Shown here one piece after another: positions 37,820 through 49,676 of a stretch of DNA of 64,000 nucleotides (positions are counted from its first letter, which is position 1; the number at the start of each line of letters is the position of its first letter). The stretch spans positions 12,108,001 to 12,172,000 of the forward strand of contig CM055613.1 of the NCBI GenBank assembly GCA_029379385.1, read 5' to 3'. Below the pieces are notes generated by a model. That model was not told where the DNA came from and ran no database searches. It saw nothing but the letters and a program-made list of their open reading frames with translations. Position numbers and translations under genes: made by a program. The DNA is from Quillaja saponaria (lineage: Eukaryota > Streptophyta > Magnoliopsida > Fabales > Quillajaceae).

Positions 37820-38644
37820 GGCTGGGAATTGGATACTTTTGCTTATTTTATGCATATTTGCATATTTCACACACAAAGACAGACAGAGGGTGCCTTGAGT
37901 AACTATCCTTTGTTCTAATGCTCTATTAGGAAAGAATAAATTGTTCCTTCTTTTTTTTTCAAGCATGTCAATGTAACCTGTTGATATTGCACCCACGCTA
38001 AGTAAACAATTAATGGATCTGTGGTCAAGCATGTTGAAGCAACATGAAAGAAAAATTGCAGCCTCTATTCCTATTTCACAGTCTTACTTATGAAGTAAAA
38101 GATAATGGTTGATGGTGGAGGTTCATACTGTGAATTTGATAGACTTGCAAGGCAGGGCAATGCACGTGTTCTTAGGCTTAATGCCTTTGCTATAAATTGT
38201 TGTTGCTTTGACGCACGGGCACCAACTCCTCTTGTTTGTTTTGCGGTGTGGCGTATGTTTATGATGAATATCTAGAACTTTGTCCCAAGCTTCCACATAG
38301 TCCATGGATATCAACAACTAGTTATTTTATTAAATAACATTATAAGTTGTGATTTAAATTTTATAAAAAATATATATCATATTATTTGAATAAAATTGAA
38401 ATGGAACGATTTTTATCTAAACAAATGAAATATAATTTACTTGACTTTCTTGTGAATTACAAGTATTTATTTTAGAGAGATTCTTCGCACTTTTTTATTA
38501 TTAACTTTTAAAACTCAAATCAAAGTTTTAATTTAAAAAAGAAAAAGAAAAAAAGATGCATGGCATTTTTCTTTAGATGGAAGAGAAAGACTGCATTCCT
38601 ACTTATTTTGATTAATTGAAAGTTCCCCCATCAAAAGCTATGTC

Positions 38645-38905
38645 TTTCAAACCTTTAACAATAAACAATTACTTCACATTTTCGTCACTAACTTAAAGTA
38701 TTACATTATTCATTTAACAAGTACTATAACGCTATAATGCTATCATGATATTGTGACTGACACACGTGACAATCACTTTGACATTAACAGATCCTTGAGA
38801 CCTCAAAAGCTTTGATTTTCCAAATCATTAGCAATAAACAATTATTTCGAATATCACCCACTAACTTAAAAGTACTACATTATTCATTAATCAAGTGTTA
38901 TAATA
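38645..38905. repeat. Spaced direct duplication, about 85 bp unit
   Basis: Copies at about 38645-38730 and 38820-38905 share AACAATAAACAATTA or a near match, a CACTAACTTAAA block, ACATTATTCATT and CAAGT-(A/G)-TATAA. They differ by scattered substitutions. No gene overlaps them. Confidence 0.65.
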
Positions 38906-39779
38906 CAAGGAAAGAAAAGAAAAGAAAAAAGCAGGTTGTACATCCATGTTTTTCTTGTGTATTGTGAAAGTAATATATTTTTTTTAGATGCACGAGGAAC
39001 TAAAGTAAAAGTTACCTCTGATGACATCCATTCATCTAAAAATTTGGCACGGTGAAAAAGATCCGAATCAAAATTACAATAAATTAATTTTTTGATGGTA
39101 AAGAATTTTTATTAGTAATGTTATATGCACAAACTTTTTTCGAAAATGTCTCACACGTGAAGAACTTTATTAAATTAATGATAATTATAAGTAATTAATA
39201 AATTTAACAACTCACGAAAAAATTATCATTCAGTTTTTAAAAATTTGTATATGTTGAGAAAAATGAGAAAGAAAAGTGTGTTCATGTACATCAATAATGT
39301 CTTGATTCAATTGGCTAAGATAAAGGTGTCGGGACCAAAAAATATAAATTCAGGTGTCATTGTCACCTTAATTTTTTATTATTTGAATTGTTTGTTATTT
39401 TTTTGTGTAAATCTTTAGTATAATATCGTTAGTGTGTTAGAAATGATATGGAGAACCACTTTAATAAAAGGAAGGAGTGATAGGAGTCATGTCACACTCT
39501 AAAGACAAAGTGAAATGAAATAATGCTAATATGGCTTGGAATTGGTAAGCTAATATGGCCTTACCATATGTTCCGTTTTGGAAGTTTCTGATCTCAGAGT
39601 CTATGAGCCTGTACAGTCAAACTCCTTTGCTTCTCCAACACACATTGGTCCACCAATTTTTAGATCTTCTAATCCCATAGAATTTTTGAGAAGTATTACT
39701 AACCACATGAAGCTTTGTTTAATAAGACATTCCTTGAAAAATGACAGGGGGTTGGTGGGACATTAATTAAAAAGGTTGC

Positions 39780-40655
39780 AATTGTTGGTTGCACTATGTG
39801 CAATTACAGTTCAGGAATTATCAAATACAGGGATTTGAAGGATTCATATCTTGGTGGCTTGGTTGAAGATGTAGTGTTGAAGGATAAGCCGTGGGATCCC
39901 ATAGTGTGAAAAGTATTGACTGAGGGTGCAATCAATTTGCTCTTCGAGAAGCTAGGGGTGACATTGGAAGCAACTGGGTTCATTTGGTCTAACACACGTG
40001 TCTTCCTAGCTCATAAAAGTCATGAAAAAGGTAACTCTGGTTGAAACACAACCTATTTTTGATGAGTTGAAGAGTCCAACTGAAGCTCCTTGCAAGCTTG
40101 TAAATGTCATGTTCCAACATAACCAAGTCTTGAAGTGGGTGGATTTTAAGTTTTCATCACACAACCTGTTCACAAGCTATGATGTGTGAGATTTATGCCA
40201 TTAATTTGGAAGAAGTGCACGGATTACTATGTCCAGCTTTCCAATTATTTTTTTGTTCTAGTAACTCTTGAGGACAAGTGTGGTTTGACAGGGAGGTATT
40301 TGATGGGCACTATTTGAATTCATGAACTGAAATGTAACTTAGTACTTAAGTATGGTTTTATTGCAAATTGTCCTTAGATAAGAGTCTCCTGACGGGGCAA
40401 TCATATTAGGTGAGATTGCCTACTTAAGAGGACCTCTGGTATGGGAAAGAGGTCCGGGATTGAGTTGTCCAAAAATTTGAAATGAAACTCCTCCTTTTCC
40501 TTCTCAATTCTTCTCTCTTTCTCTCCCTCCTATTCTCACTTCTTGGCAAATTCCCAATTTCTACATAGAAATAGTTATGCATCTATCACCTACATAGAAG
40601 ACAATAAGTTTCTTCAGGAGCCAGAGGGACGAAATCTGCAGTCTTCTCTGTTATC
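39780..40655 (+). mobile_element. Possible Ty3/gypsy 3' end with LTR remnant
   Basis: Around 40200-40300 the sequence reads AAGAAGTGCACGGATTACTA, then CTTGAGGACAAGTGTGG, then GACAGGGAGGTATTTGATGG. The CTTGAGGACAAG block followed by a purine tract resembles the end of plant gypsy polyproteins next to the 3' LTR. An LTR could then run from TGATGGGC (about 40300) to TTATCA (about 40655). Upstream, 39780-40060 has long in-frame stretches (for example LKDSYLGGLVEDVVLKDK) broken by stops, which I could not assign. No second LTR is present. Confidence 0.3.
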
Positions 40656-41252
40656 ACGTGCATTCACCAACTAAAGATTATAATTTAAATTGTGTTGTAT
40701 CTCTTACCTTGTTTAATGAACGGGGGCAGTTTGTGGATGTTAGTAATGTCATAATTACCTCAACCAAAATTCAGTTGAAAACATAATATCTGAATTCTTT
40801 CTGAAGATCCATGACAACCTCACAATCGAATAGAATATATACATCTGCAAGAAGAAAGTACAAATAGCAAAGTTCCTAATCTTCAACATCTCTAATACTC
40901 AACAAATCCTAGTCCAAACAATTCTAATGGAAACAACTTCATAAGGTCACTCTGATCTACAGCGTCAAAATACACAATGATTCGTTGTTTCATGTTTGCT
41001 AAACAGATCAACTCTTTCTCGTCATGACAATAACCCCACTTAATCTTACCAGAAAACAAGAAATATCCTTGGAGATACAGTTACAAGGATCACCTAGATC
41101 ATACACATCCCGTTGCTGGCTTTTGTAATGAATCTTTTGGCTGCAAGTATGAAAATAAATTTTTCTTCCATTTAACACTCTGTCGACTCCCTTCGCTGGG
41201 ACAGTGCGCTGAGAGCCAGTGCTAAATCTCTCAGTACTGCAGGAAAAGCATA

Positions 41253-44150
41253 CTAGTATAGCCTTATTCTATATTGGATTTCGCTCCGGCACATCGGACA
41301 TAGTTCTAGGTCTTCTCCACAATCACAGCAAGTCTGCCATATTAAACATAAGGGGAAGTTAATATGTACTACTTTTCTTATAGCCTTATTGTCAGTCATA
41401 ATGCATTACAGCAATTGGTTTACCTGATGCCCACAACCAAAGGCCATGTCCTTCGTGTTAGTTAAACAAATGGGGCAAACCTGCATTTCAAATATATTAA
41501 ACATTATCATACCAAAATGATGGAGCATATTTTAATCATCATCATGGTAATGCCTAGTATAGGAAATACAAATACTTTTGAGGGAGAGCTAACTCTACTG
41601 CAGATTTATCATAAAAACAAAATTATGTAAGAGAAAGCATTTTACAATAGAGGGAGTGAATTAATACCTTATTATCAAACATAGAACTTGAAGATGGAGC
41701 TGTGCTAACACCTGGATCATGTACAGTTTGAGGAAGTGTACTCTGCTGAAAACTGTTTGAGCGATAAGATTTTGAGCTGCTGGCCGAAGAAACCCCACCA
41801 TAAAGAGGTGGGGGGAGAGGAACTCTGTCTGGTGAGTTGCCCCTCTGTTGACTGCTTTATCAATAAAGAAACAAACTACGGTGAATTATGTGAAATTATA
41901 GGTCAAAACGAAACCCCATATGATTACATATATGATTTAGTTATTACCCTAGAAGACCAAGCTCTATAGTTGCCTTGTATTGTGCAGGTATCTCCATCAA
42001 GGCCGCAAGAGCAAACTCAGTTTCTTTTCTGGTTGGATTAACATTCTTTGACATTATTTCTGTAAAATTCACAAACTAGACACCAAAATTGAAAAGAAAA
42101 AAGGAAATGAAAATTCTTCCCAGGTAAGCACAATTGAAGAATGTAACGTAGCAGGTTGCTAATGGAGGTTCAGTGAAATTATAGCAAATATAGCTTACCT
42201 GGAAATTATCAAAAGCCCGAGCAGGGATGTTATCATCAAATTCCCTCATCATGTCCCATGGCCCGTCTCCAACCCCAACCAAAATTATTGACAAGGGGTA
42301 CTCACTGGAATTTAATAATAATATAAGAATGCAGGTTGGTATTCCAAACCAAATCAAGAGTAAAACAAAGATTTACCTAGCTTTTACAATTGCATCAATT
42401 GTCTTCTGTTCCTGTGGACTCAGATGGCCATGCTCTGTGTCAATGCTTCTGGTCACCTGAGGGAACATTCTATGTATCAATGTTTCAAGTCCTATAACAG
42501 GAAGAAAGAATGAAGGACTAAAAACTATCCATCATTTAGGAAACACGTTTGGACAGAATTAGGGGCATTTTGTTTCAAGTAAATATGGCAAGTATCATAC
42601 ATTATTACTGACTAAAAACTAAATGTCTGAAACATGATCCCTGCTTCCTGACATGGTTTTCGTAGCATTGGGTCCATAAATCTCATGCAGTTTTTCCTCT
42701 TTGACATAATTTTCCTCCCAATACCTTGTTCAAATGTGAAACACCAGTCTTTAACAAGTAGCCTATGGAAATTTTAAGTTATCCCCAAATGGTTATCTTT
42801 ATTATATAAAATATTGAAATATCATTAACAGGATGACACCGAACTTCATCCACTACCATGTAAATTTCTTAAGCTTATTGCAAACTTCAATCTACATAAA
42901 CAACACAAAGTCTGGATCAAAGTGAATTACCTGCCCGTCAGCAATGATCAGCAAAACGTGATATTGGCCACCACTTTGTTCAACAATAGTCATGGCCATT
43001 TCAATGACAGGGGCAAAGGATGTGGGTCCTGTCAAATGAATACAACAAAGATGAGGTGAGCCAACTTGTTGAACTTCTAAGAATGCCATATGGCATATGT
43101 GAAAGCTAATGGATAAAGGCAACACCTGCAAGTCGAAGGCGAGGAACAATTTCTCTGTACTGTGTCAAAACTTCCTCAAAACCATTGCAGAATCTCTCTT
43201 CTGGGAAGAAACTGAAGACATCCTGATCATGTGTTGATGCTGACAGAAAAAAGAAAAAGAAAAAAAAGATACTTGTGATTTGGAAACTTGAATCTCAATT
43301 CTAGATGAACACAACAGTGAGGGAAAAAACTGTAGACAAGACATCTGCATTTACCATCTCCGAATCCAAAACAAGGGATTAAGTTGTCTTCATCAAAAGA
43401 AGATAAAGTTTTCCCAATAATTGAGATTGCTAGTTCATAGGGGTTTTGACCACTTCCAATATGATGTAAGCTCTTTCGGTTGAATGACAACTTCCCTGAT
43501 TTTCAAAATAAGTCAAGCATACTAGGTCGCATCTTACTAAAGAAGTTCTAAGCATTCAAGATGACAGTATGAGATAAAACCTGTCCACTCATTGCTCTTT
43601 GTGAAATCAATGCCAACAATGAGATTAGACGATTCCAGTCCAGCATGTGCAAGAGCAGAAGTAACCTGCATTCAATCGTCTCTCATTATTTGCCAAAGAA
43701 GATGAATATTTTGAATTTCGTAAAGCACAAAAAGTTGGCATTCAATAAAGTTCATTTTCAATCAATTATCTTGTGTAAAAGATTGACTTAGTTCCAGTTA
43801 GTCATATTGTCTTCAAAGTTTTTAGAATATATGTCGATGATGAAAGGTAAACTTGAAAAGCATAATTCCACACAAGAACAATTCACAATTGGTCTAACCT
43901 CATCAAGTGAACGGTAATTATCAGATATCCTCGAGTATCTCCTATCCAATCTCCTCTGTGGCTGAGGAGTCTGTGACCCATAACCATAAGATGATGGAGC
44001 AGAAGCAAGATGATGCTGAGGTGTATAATATGGATTTGATTGAGGGTATGATGATTGTGGGTAGCCATAGTCACCCCATGAAGAAGAAATAGCAGACCCA
44101 GATGGTGAAAATTGCCTCCGACCCGACCCTTTTGAACTTTTACCTCCCAT
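41253..44150 (-). CDS. RGLG2: RGLG-type E3 ubiquitin ligase, copine/vWA plus RING (441 aa)
   Basis: Eleven exons: 44150-43899, 43665-43581, 43495-43355, 43239-43126, 43028-42931, 42456-42377, 42304-42199, 42075-41948, 41851-41668, 41480-41424, 41333-41253. All are GT-AG with matching phases, giving 441 residues. [10 protein letters not shown] at the N terminus is an N-myristoylation signal, fitting the membrane-tethered RGLG family. A Ser/Tyr/Pro-rich linker follows. The copine-type vWA domain begins with the MIDAS motif DFTKS (104-108) and includes [41 protein letters not shown] and [15 protein letters not shown]. The C-terminal C3HC4 RING uses C398, C401, C412, H414, C417, C420, C427 and C430. 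RGLG1/2 are known to make K63-linked chains with UBC13 and to modulate auxin, cytokinin and drought signalling. RGLG1 versus RGLG2 orthology cannot be settled by eye. Confidence 0.94.
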
Positions 44151-44761
44151 AAGCAACCCCTTTAGAATAAAGCACACGAAACACAGAAATGCAACCAAAG
44201 CAGTCAAAGTCTCCGCCTGAAAAAGCATATCAAACACTATGAGCATCTCATAATTCATAGAATCATAAATGAAGGAAAACTACGATTAGCTTTAACTTGC
44301 CAACAATACAAAGTGAAATTGATAAAATTTCTCCAAAATCAAAACTTGGGTGATTAAGAATCTCAGTATGTGATTCGAGTTTTAAAAGAAAAAGACTTGA
44401 AGAACGAAATTTCGAGGTAGAAAATTATTAATATGAAAAGGAAACTTGGGGAATGTAAATTAGGCAGCTATGGATGACTGATTCAAAAAACACGGACCAT
44501 ACAAACATTGAAAAGAAAAATAAACATCTATTTACTAAGATTTCCCATACCTTGTAGTACATTTCTTCAAGAAACTAAGAATAATTTGCAAATTAGATTG
44601 TGAGAGAATAATATATATACCAGTTCAATAAATTCCTATTAGAAAAATAAAAAAGATGATGTTTTTCTTAATCATGTACGTAAACTAACTTGCAAGGAAA
44701 CCAGCAAGGTCAGTCAACTACAATCAATTAATTACTAGATTCATTTTGCTGAATATATTTT
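44151..44761. other. 5' flank of the RGLG gene
   Basis: A/T-rich sequence without a second gene. It should contain the 5' UTR and promoter of the minus-strand RGLG gene; an intron in the 5' UTR is possible but was not resolved. Confidence 0.5.
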
Positions 44762-45350
44762 GGGTAAAAATAACAAAAAGTACTATTTTAAATTTTAAAT
44801 CCTAAAAAATTCCTAAACTAATTAACATTATCAATAATTCATACTTTTTCTTAGCAAAAAAAAAAATATAATAATAATAATTCATACTTTCAACTTTTTC
44901 TTCAAAATATATTATTTTATCCATAATAATATATAGTACCAATTTTATCCTTTAGTTATCAAGCCATCAAGTTTTATTTTCACTCCATTTATTAATAAAT
45001 TATGAACAAAATCTATACTAAAAAAAGTCATGTTCAATTTAAAAAAAAAGAAATTTTAATTAATCAAATTTATATTAATTTACAAATATTAAAATTTATT
45101 AAAAAAATAAAAAGTTAATAGAGAGAAAAATTTAAGATAAATAATATTTTTATTTAAAACTGTAAAAATTTAAAACTAAAACTTGATGGCTTGATAACTA
45201 AAAAATAAAATTGGTATTATTATTATTGCATAGGTACACTAATATTTTTGAAGAAAAAAAATTAAAAATAGGATTTTAAACATGTGAAGTTATTTTTAAG
45301 ACATTTTTTGAAATTTAAAATTTAAAGTGGTACTTTTTGTTACTTTTTCC
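44762..45350. mobile_element. Fold-back MITE with long inverted repeats
   Basis: The left end GGGTAAAAATAACAAAAAGT is mirrored by GGAAAAAGTAACAAAAAGTA on the other strand of the right end. A second inner pair matches over about 40 bp: CTTTAGTTATCAAGCCATCA (left) against the complement of TGATGGCTTGATAACTAAAA (right). The arms are over 200 bp, so the transcript would form a long hairpin. ATATTTT flanks both ends (44755-44761 and 45351-45357), a possible target duplication, though it is A/T-rich and so weakly informative. No coding capacity. Confidence 0.8.
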
Positions 45351-46192
45351 ATATTTTATTAAAACTTGTTACCAAAAAGATAATATATTTTATTGAAGCT
45401 TCATAACCTGCCTAGCTGAATCACTAGAATATGTTCTTGTATTCACCTTCAATAAATAAAGTAATTTAATATTGAAAATTAACGTCAAATTCTAGATCCC
45501 TTTGTTTCCTCGTGGTTTCCAACATAAACTTACTAAATTACATTAAGCTAATATTATGTGCAAGGAGATTTTTTTATATTTTTTATATTTAAAGCTTGTT
45601 TAGTCATTGTTTAAGATTATCAAGTTGATTTTTACATAATATTTGTTTAGTGTATTTTCTAAGATTATTGAGTTGATTTTTGTATAATAATATATAATTA
45701 TATTTTATATTAACAAAAATTATTGATCCATCTTGTATTACTTGATAATAATAAATTATCATGTGGAGAATGTAAAAATAGTACAATTAATATCTCTAAT
45801 ATAATATATAAATTATATTACTCAATCTTATACATAATCATCACTTAATATAAAAAAAAGTTAAGAGCCTATTGCTTTATTGATATATTGTCAAAGTTGA
45901 AAAAGCACGCAAACGTGGATTTCCTTTTTTTTTCTTTTTATTTGTAATCACAATGAATAAACTACAAGGACTGGTCAACACGTACATAGAAAAAGAGAGT
46001 TGCTCAATCATTTGGCTGAAAACTTTAATGGAAGATAAGGGCGTTGATTTTTTTTTTTTTTTTTTCTGTTTTTCTCTATTTTCTCTGCTACTCTTGCAAC
46101 TACAATTTTGTTTGGATGTAGAGTTTGGTAAGATTTGAATCCCGGTTCCAGATCAAAGTAGGTGTCATTTTAGTTTGGGACTATGGTACGTG

Positions 46193-47423
46193 TAGAGATG
46201 GCAATGGCCGGCAGTTCAAACTCTACATGATATTTACCCATACTATAGACTCAAAAATTATCTTTAATTAGTAGGTATACCTGGACTGATGGCCCTACTT
46301 ATAGATTTTTTTTTTTTTTTTTTTGAAAGAACTATATATTTTTAATTAAAGACTAATTCAAATAATTAATTTTGTAATCTTGTAAATGCATGTATATTAA
46401 TATAAAAAATTCAAATTTATACATCTTTATAAAAAATAAAATATAAGAAAAATAGATCATCATAAATTTTGGCTCACCTGTTTCTGAAGCTGCAATGCCT
46501 TTATAGAGGAGGCTACATTAGGAATTGAACAGTTTGAAATGGGATGTGGAATGTGATTGGTGATGGATGATTGTTAAGAAATAAGTTCTGCACCAGATGA
46601 TGAGCCAATGCTAAAACTTTGTTCTTTTATTGGTGCTCCCTGAAAATATGAACAAACATTTAAATTAATTGATCCATCATAATAAATGGGGTTGGATAAA
46701 TTAACCCGATAACCTAGATTATATGAATTTAACTCAGATCTAAGCCTATTTGACAATTTCAATATATAGAAAGGAACTACAAAATTAATATTAATTTTTT
46801 CACAAATGAAGAAAATAAAAAAAAGACCCGATTTATCACTATTTCAACAAATAAAATAACAGATGACCATTATGAATAATTGTTGTTACTCATTTTGCTC
46901 ACAAGATTGATAGTAATAAATTTGAAATTCTATATAAAGTTATATTTCTTTACCTCCAACATCCAACAAATTAATTCTTCTCGGTTCATTTCCAAAAATT
47001 TTAAATTTGAAAATCAAATTCTCAAATTAAAACTAACCAAATCATTTTCCCAAAATTATATTCTCAAAATTAAAAATTTTGAAACTCAAAATCAAACCTA
47101 TAAGGTGGAAACATTTTCTTCTATTTTGATAGTTGAAAAAGATATAAGTAATTTTTGATGGACATGAATATGAGTAAAATATAGTCTTACAGTTATTATA
47201 CACCTGTTTGATCAAAACAATCACGAATTTCTTAAAATTGACAAATATATGTTGTGATTTTATTGAAAAACTCATCCTTAGACCCAGCGAGTCCCTGGGT
47301 TTTGCCAAAACCCAGACCAAAATAGACGAAAAATTAAACTACTCAGACACATTTATGAAGAAAATACATGCCCATTAAGATCGGGTCGGGCTTGACATCG
47401 ACCTGACCCAATTGCCATCCTTA
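46193..47423. mobile_element. Non-autonomous hAT-like element with near-matching 8-bp duplication
   Basis: Left end TAGAGATGGCAATGGCCGG and inverted right end TAAGGATGGCAATTGGGTC form terminal inverted repeats of about 17 bp. The flanks are GGTACGTG (46185-46192) and GGCATGTG (47424-47431): eight bases differing by two transitions, as expected of an aged hAT target duplication. The 1231-bp interior is A/T-rich with no transposase-like frame. Confidence 0.65.
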
Positions 47424-47431
47424 GGCATGTG

Positions 47432-49130
47432 TCATCATAGGGAGTCCTAGTGTCTATAAGGATTTTATCATGCCGGGCGAAAATTAAAATTTTTGTGACA
47501 TAACCAAATTCCTAGAATCTACTTGATGATTATTTATGAACCAATTGTTTTTTTATTAATCAAATGAATAGAATTATCTTTTGAAGCAACTAGGACAATC
47601 TTAACTTGATCTACAAAGTTGTACATAGTGTACAACCTTTAAGAGTATTCACACGAATGAATCAATTAAAAGCTTCGAGATGGTTTGCCAAAAACCTTCT
47701 TGTGTGCTAGCACAATAGTTGAGATTTTCTCTTATTCTCACAAATATTTAGATTGCCAAAACTCTCCATTGCAAAGAACTTTGGCTTTCACTATGGTATT
47801 TCTCCATAAAAGTATACAAATTTTCATTGAAATCTTATCACAATTAAATAGAATATATTAATTATTAAACTTTAGTTGATAAAATCAAATCCTAACTCTA
47901 GAGTTTTAGTCAAAATAAGATAATTCTATTTGAAAATTCAAATACTAATTGTTTGTAATTACACGAAAGCCCAAAACATCTCTTGATTTAATTTACACTT
48001 TTTTATGTGACCCCTTTAGTTCATATTAAACTGGCAGTAGGCTACATCAGTAAATATTTTTTCGATTAGATACATATCTAATTGTGTAAAACAATTTTCT
48101 AATGTTTGAATCAAAACAAATCTTGATTCACCTATTAATGAGAATTCATTAGTTGATTAATTATTGAGTTACCTACAATGTAAGATTGATGTTTAACAGC
48201 ATGTGATGACTACCCAGATATAAATATATTGTGAACATTTCAGTTGTTAGTTCTCATGTAATTTAATGTTTCTCATGTTTCTGATTAAATTTAGAATATG
48301 AATTATTGTCAACCCTATATTGTTTAATCCGATATATCTATCTATAAGTCATAACTCGTATGGTAAAATTTAGATATTTCTTAATCAAGTTTCACGCTAC
48401 CCTAGCTAGATACTTTATAATGTATGTCTTAACTAGGTAACATAAAACATTATCTCCTTTTACTAAGAGCGATAGATCTTTTATTATGCACCATATACCT
48501 CTATACATCAATAGTCATACCCAATATCTGCTCATATATAGCACATGACAAATTATACTACATCAAAGCATGATAATCTATGCATAAGGTATCTATAGTA
48601 CCTCATGTCTATAGATTATTTATACTATTGTAACTAATAACTCTCACTGACAACTATGTAAATATTCATATGAGTGCTCTATGATTGAGTCAATTAAGTG
48701 AACTTGTTCTCTAACAAGTACCTACATGTTTGTTAATTTTTATAGCATAAACTACATAAGTGATCATAAGATTAATCACCCTCAATATTTGAGCTAACGT
48801 AACATGTACTAATTTTACCGGATCATTAATTCTAATTGTTAATGATCCTAAGATTAAGAATGTTTAAAAATAAAGCCTAAGAAAATATATCTCATACCCA
48901 TGATCTGATCACGATTTTTATTTCCACTACTTATATTCTATAAGATTTGTCATGTTAATTCTAGAGAATTAATTATCAATTAAATACATGATAAGTGAGA
49001 ATGCCATATAGTTATTAAATAATATTACTTTATTAATAATTGAATGACACTATATTCGATGTAATAGACCATAAACATCAAATGTTGTTGGGTTTAGGGC
49101 ATACTACTAATAGCGTCAAACTATGATTGA
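47432..49130 (-). repeat. Probable Copia-type LTR fragment
   Basis: On the minus strand the segment opens with TAGTATGCCCTAAACCCAAC and continues with CATTCAATTATTAATAAAGT and TGGCATTCTCACTTATCATG. That is the style of the long (about 1.5 kb) LTRs of a common plant Copia group, recognised from general appearance rather than an alignment. There are no protein-coding blocks, and neither LTR end nor target duplication was fixed. Confidence 0.35.
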
Positions 49131-49676
49131 GGGTAAGAGAGAATTTTAGAAGGTACTATTCTGCTTGAGGTATACTTTTTTGTATACATATAGGTTAATA
49201 CTATGAGGATGCCTTTGTGGCATGGAATTTAATGGTAGTTGTTAGTTTTTTGACATTATAATGTTGTCCATGTGGTCTAAACAATTTGTAAAGTGGGCCT
49301 AGTTTATGAGATTGATTAAACATTTCATCCATCATCAAAATTATTTATTTATTTATTTTATACTATTAGCTAATAGAATCATGACACATTAATTTGTTTG
49401 AAAAAAAAATAAATCAAATAGTAGTGGTTAGAATTAAGGGTGGTGATTAGTAAGAAAGATTCATGATACTTTTATATTCACTAACAGTATAAATTTTCTT
49501 TCATTGACAGTAGATAATATATTAATTCTTAATTTTTTCCCCTTTCTTAGAGTATTGAATGAGAATCATATGTGGTGTGCCTTAGCTGACATCAGATAAA
49601 TTGAAATATGTTCAAACTAATGTTTTAAGACTCAGACTAGCTCTTCTAGTTGAACCATCACCCAAGTGCTATTCCA

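Larger units (their letters stand above)
37820..41252. other. Spacer between GH5 and RGLG genes
   Basis: Mostly A/T-rich. It holds a local duplication (38645-38905) and a possible retrotransposon 3' end (about 39780-40655), listed separately. The stretch 40800-41252 is the likely 3' UTR and downstream region of the RGLG gene. Confidence 0.55.

Noticed and set aside
46574..46762. 62-codon minus-strand frame
   Set aside because: It lies within the 46193-47423 transposon and resembles no protein; probably non-coding repeat sequence.
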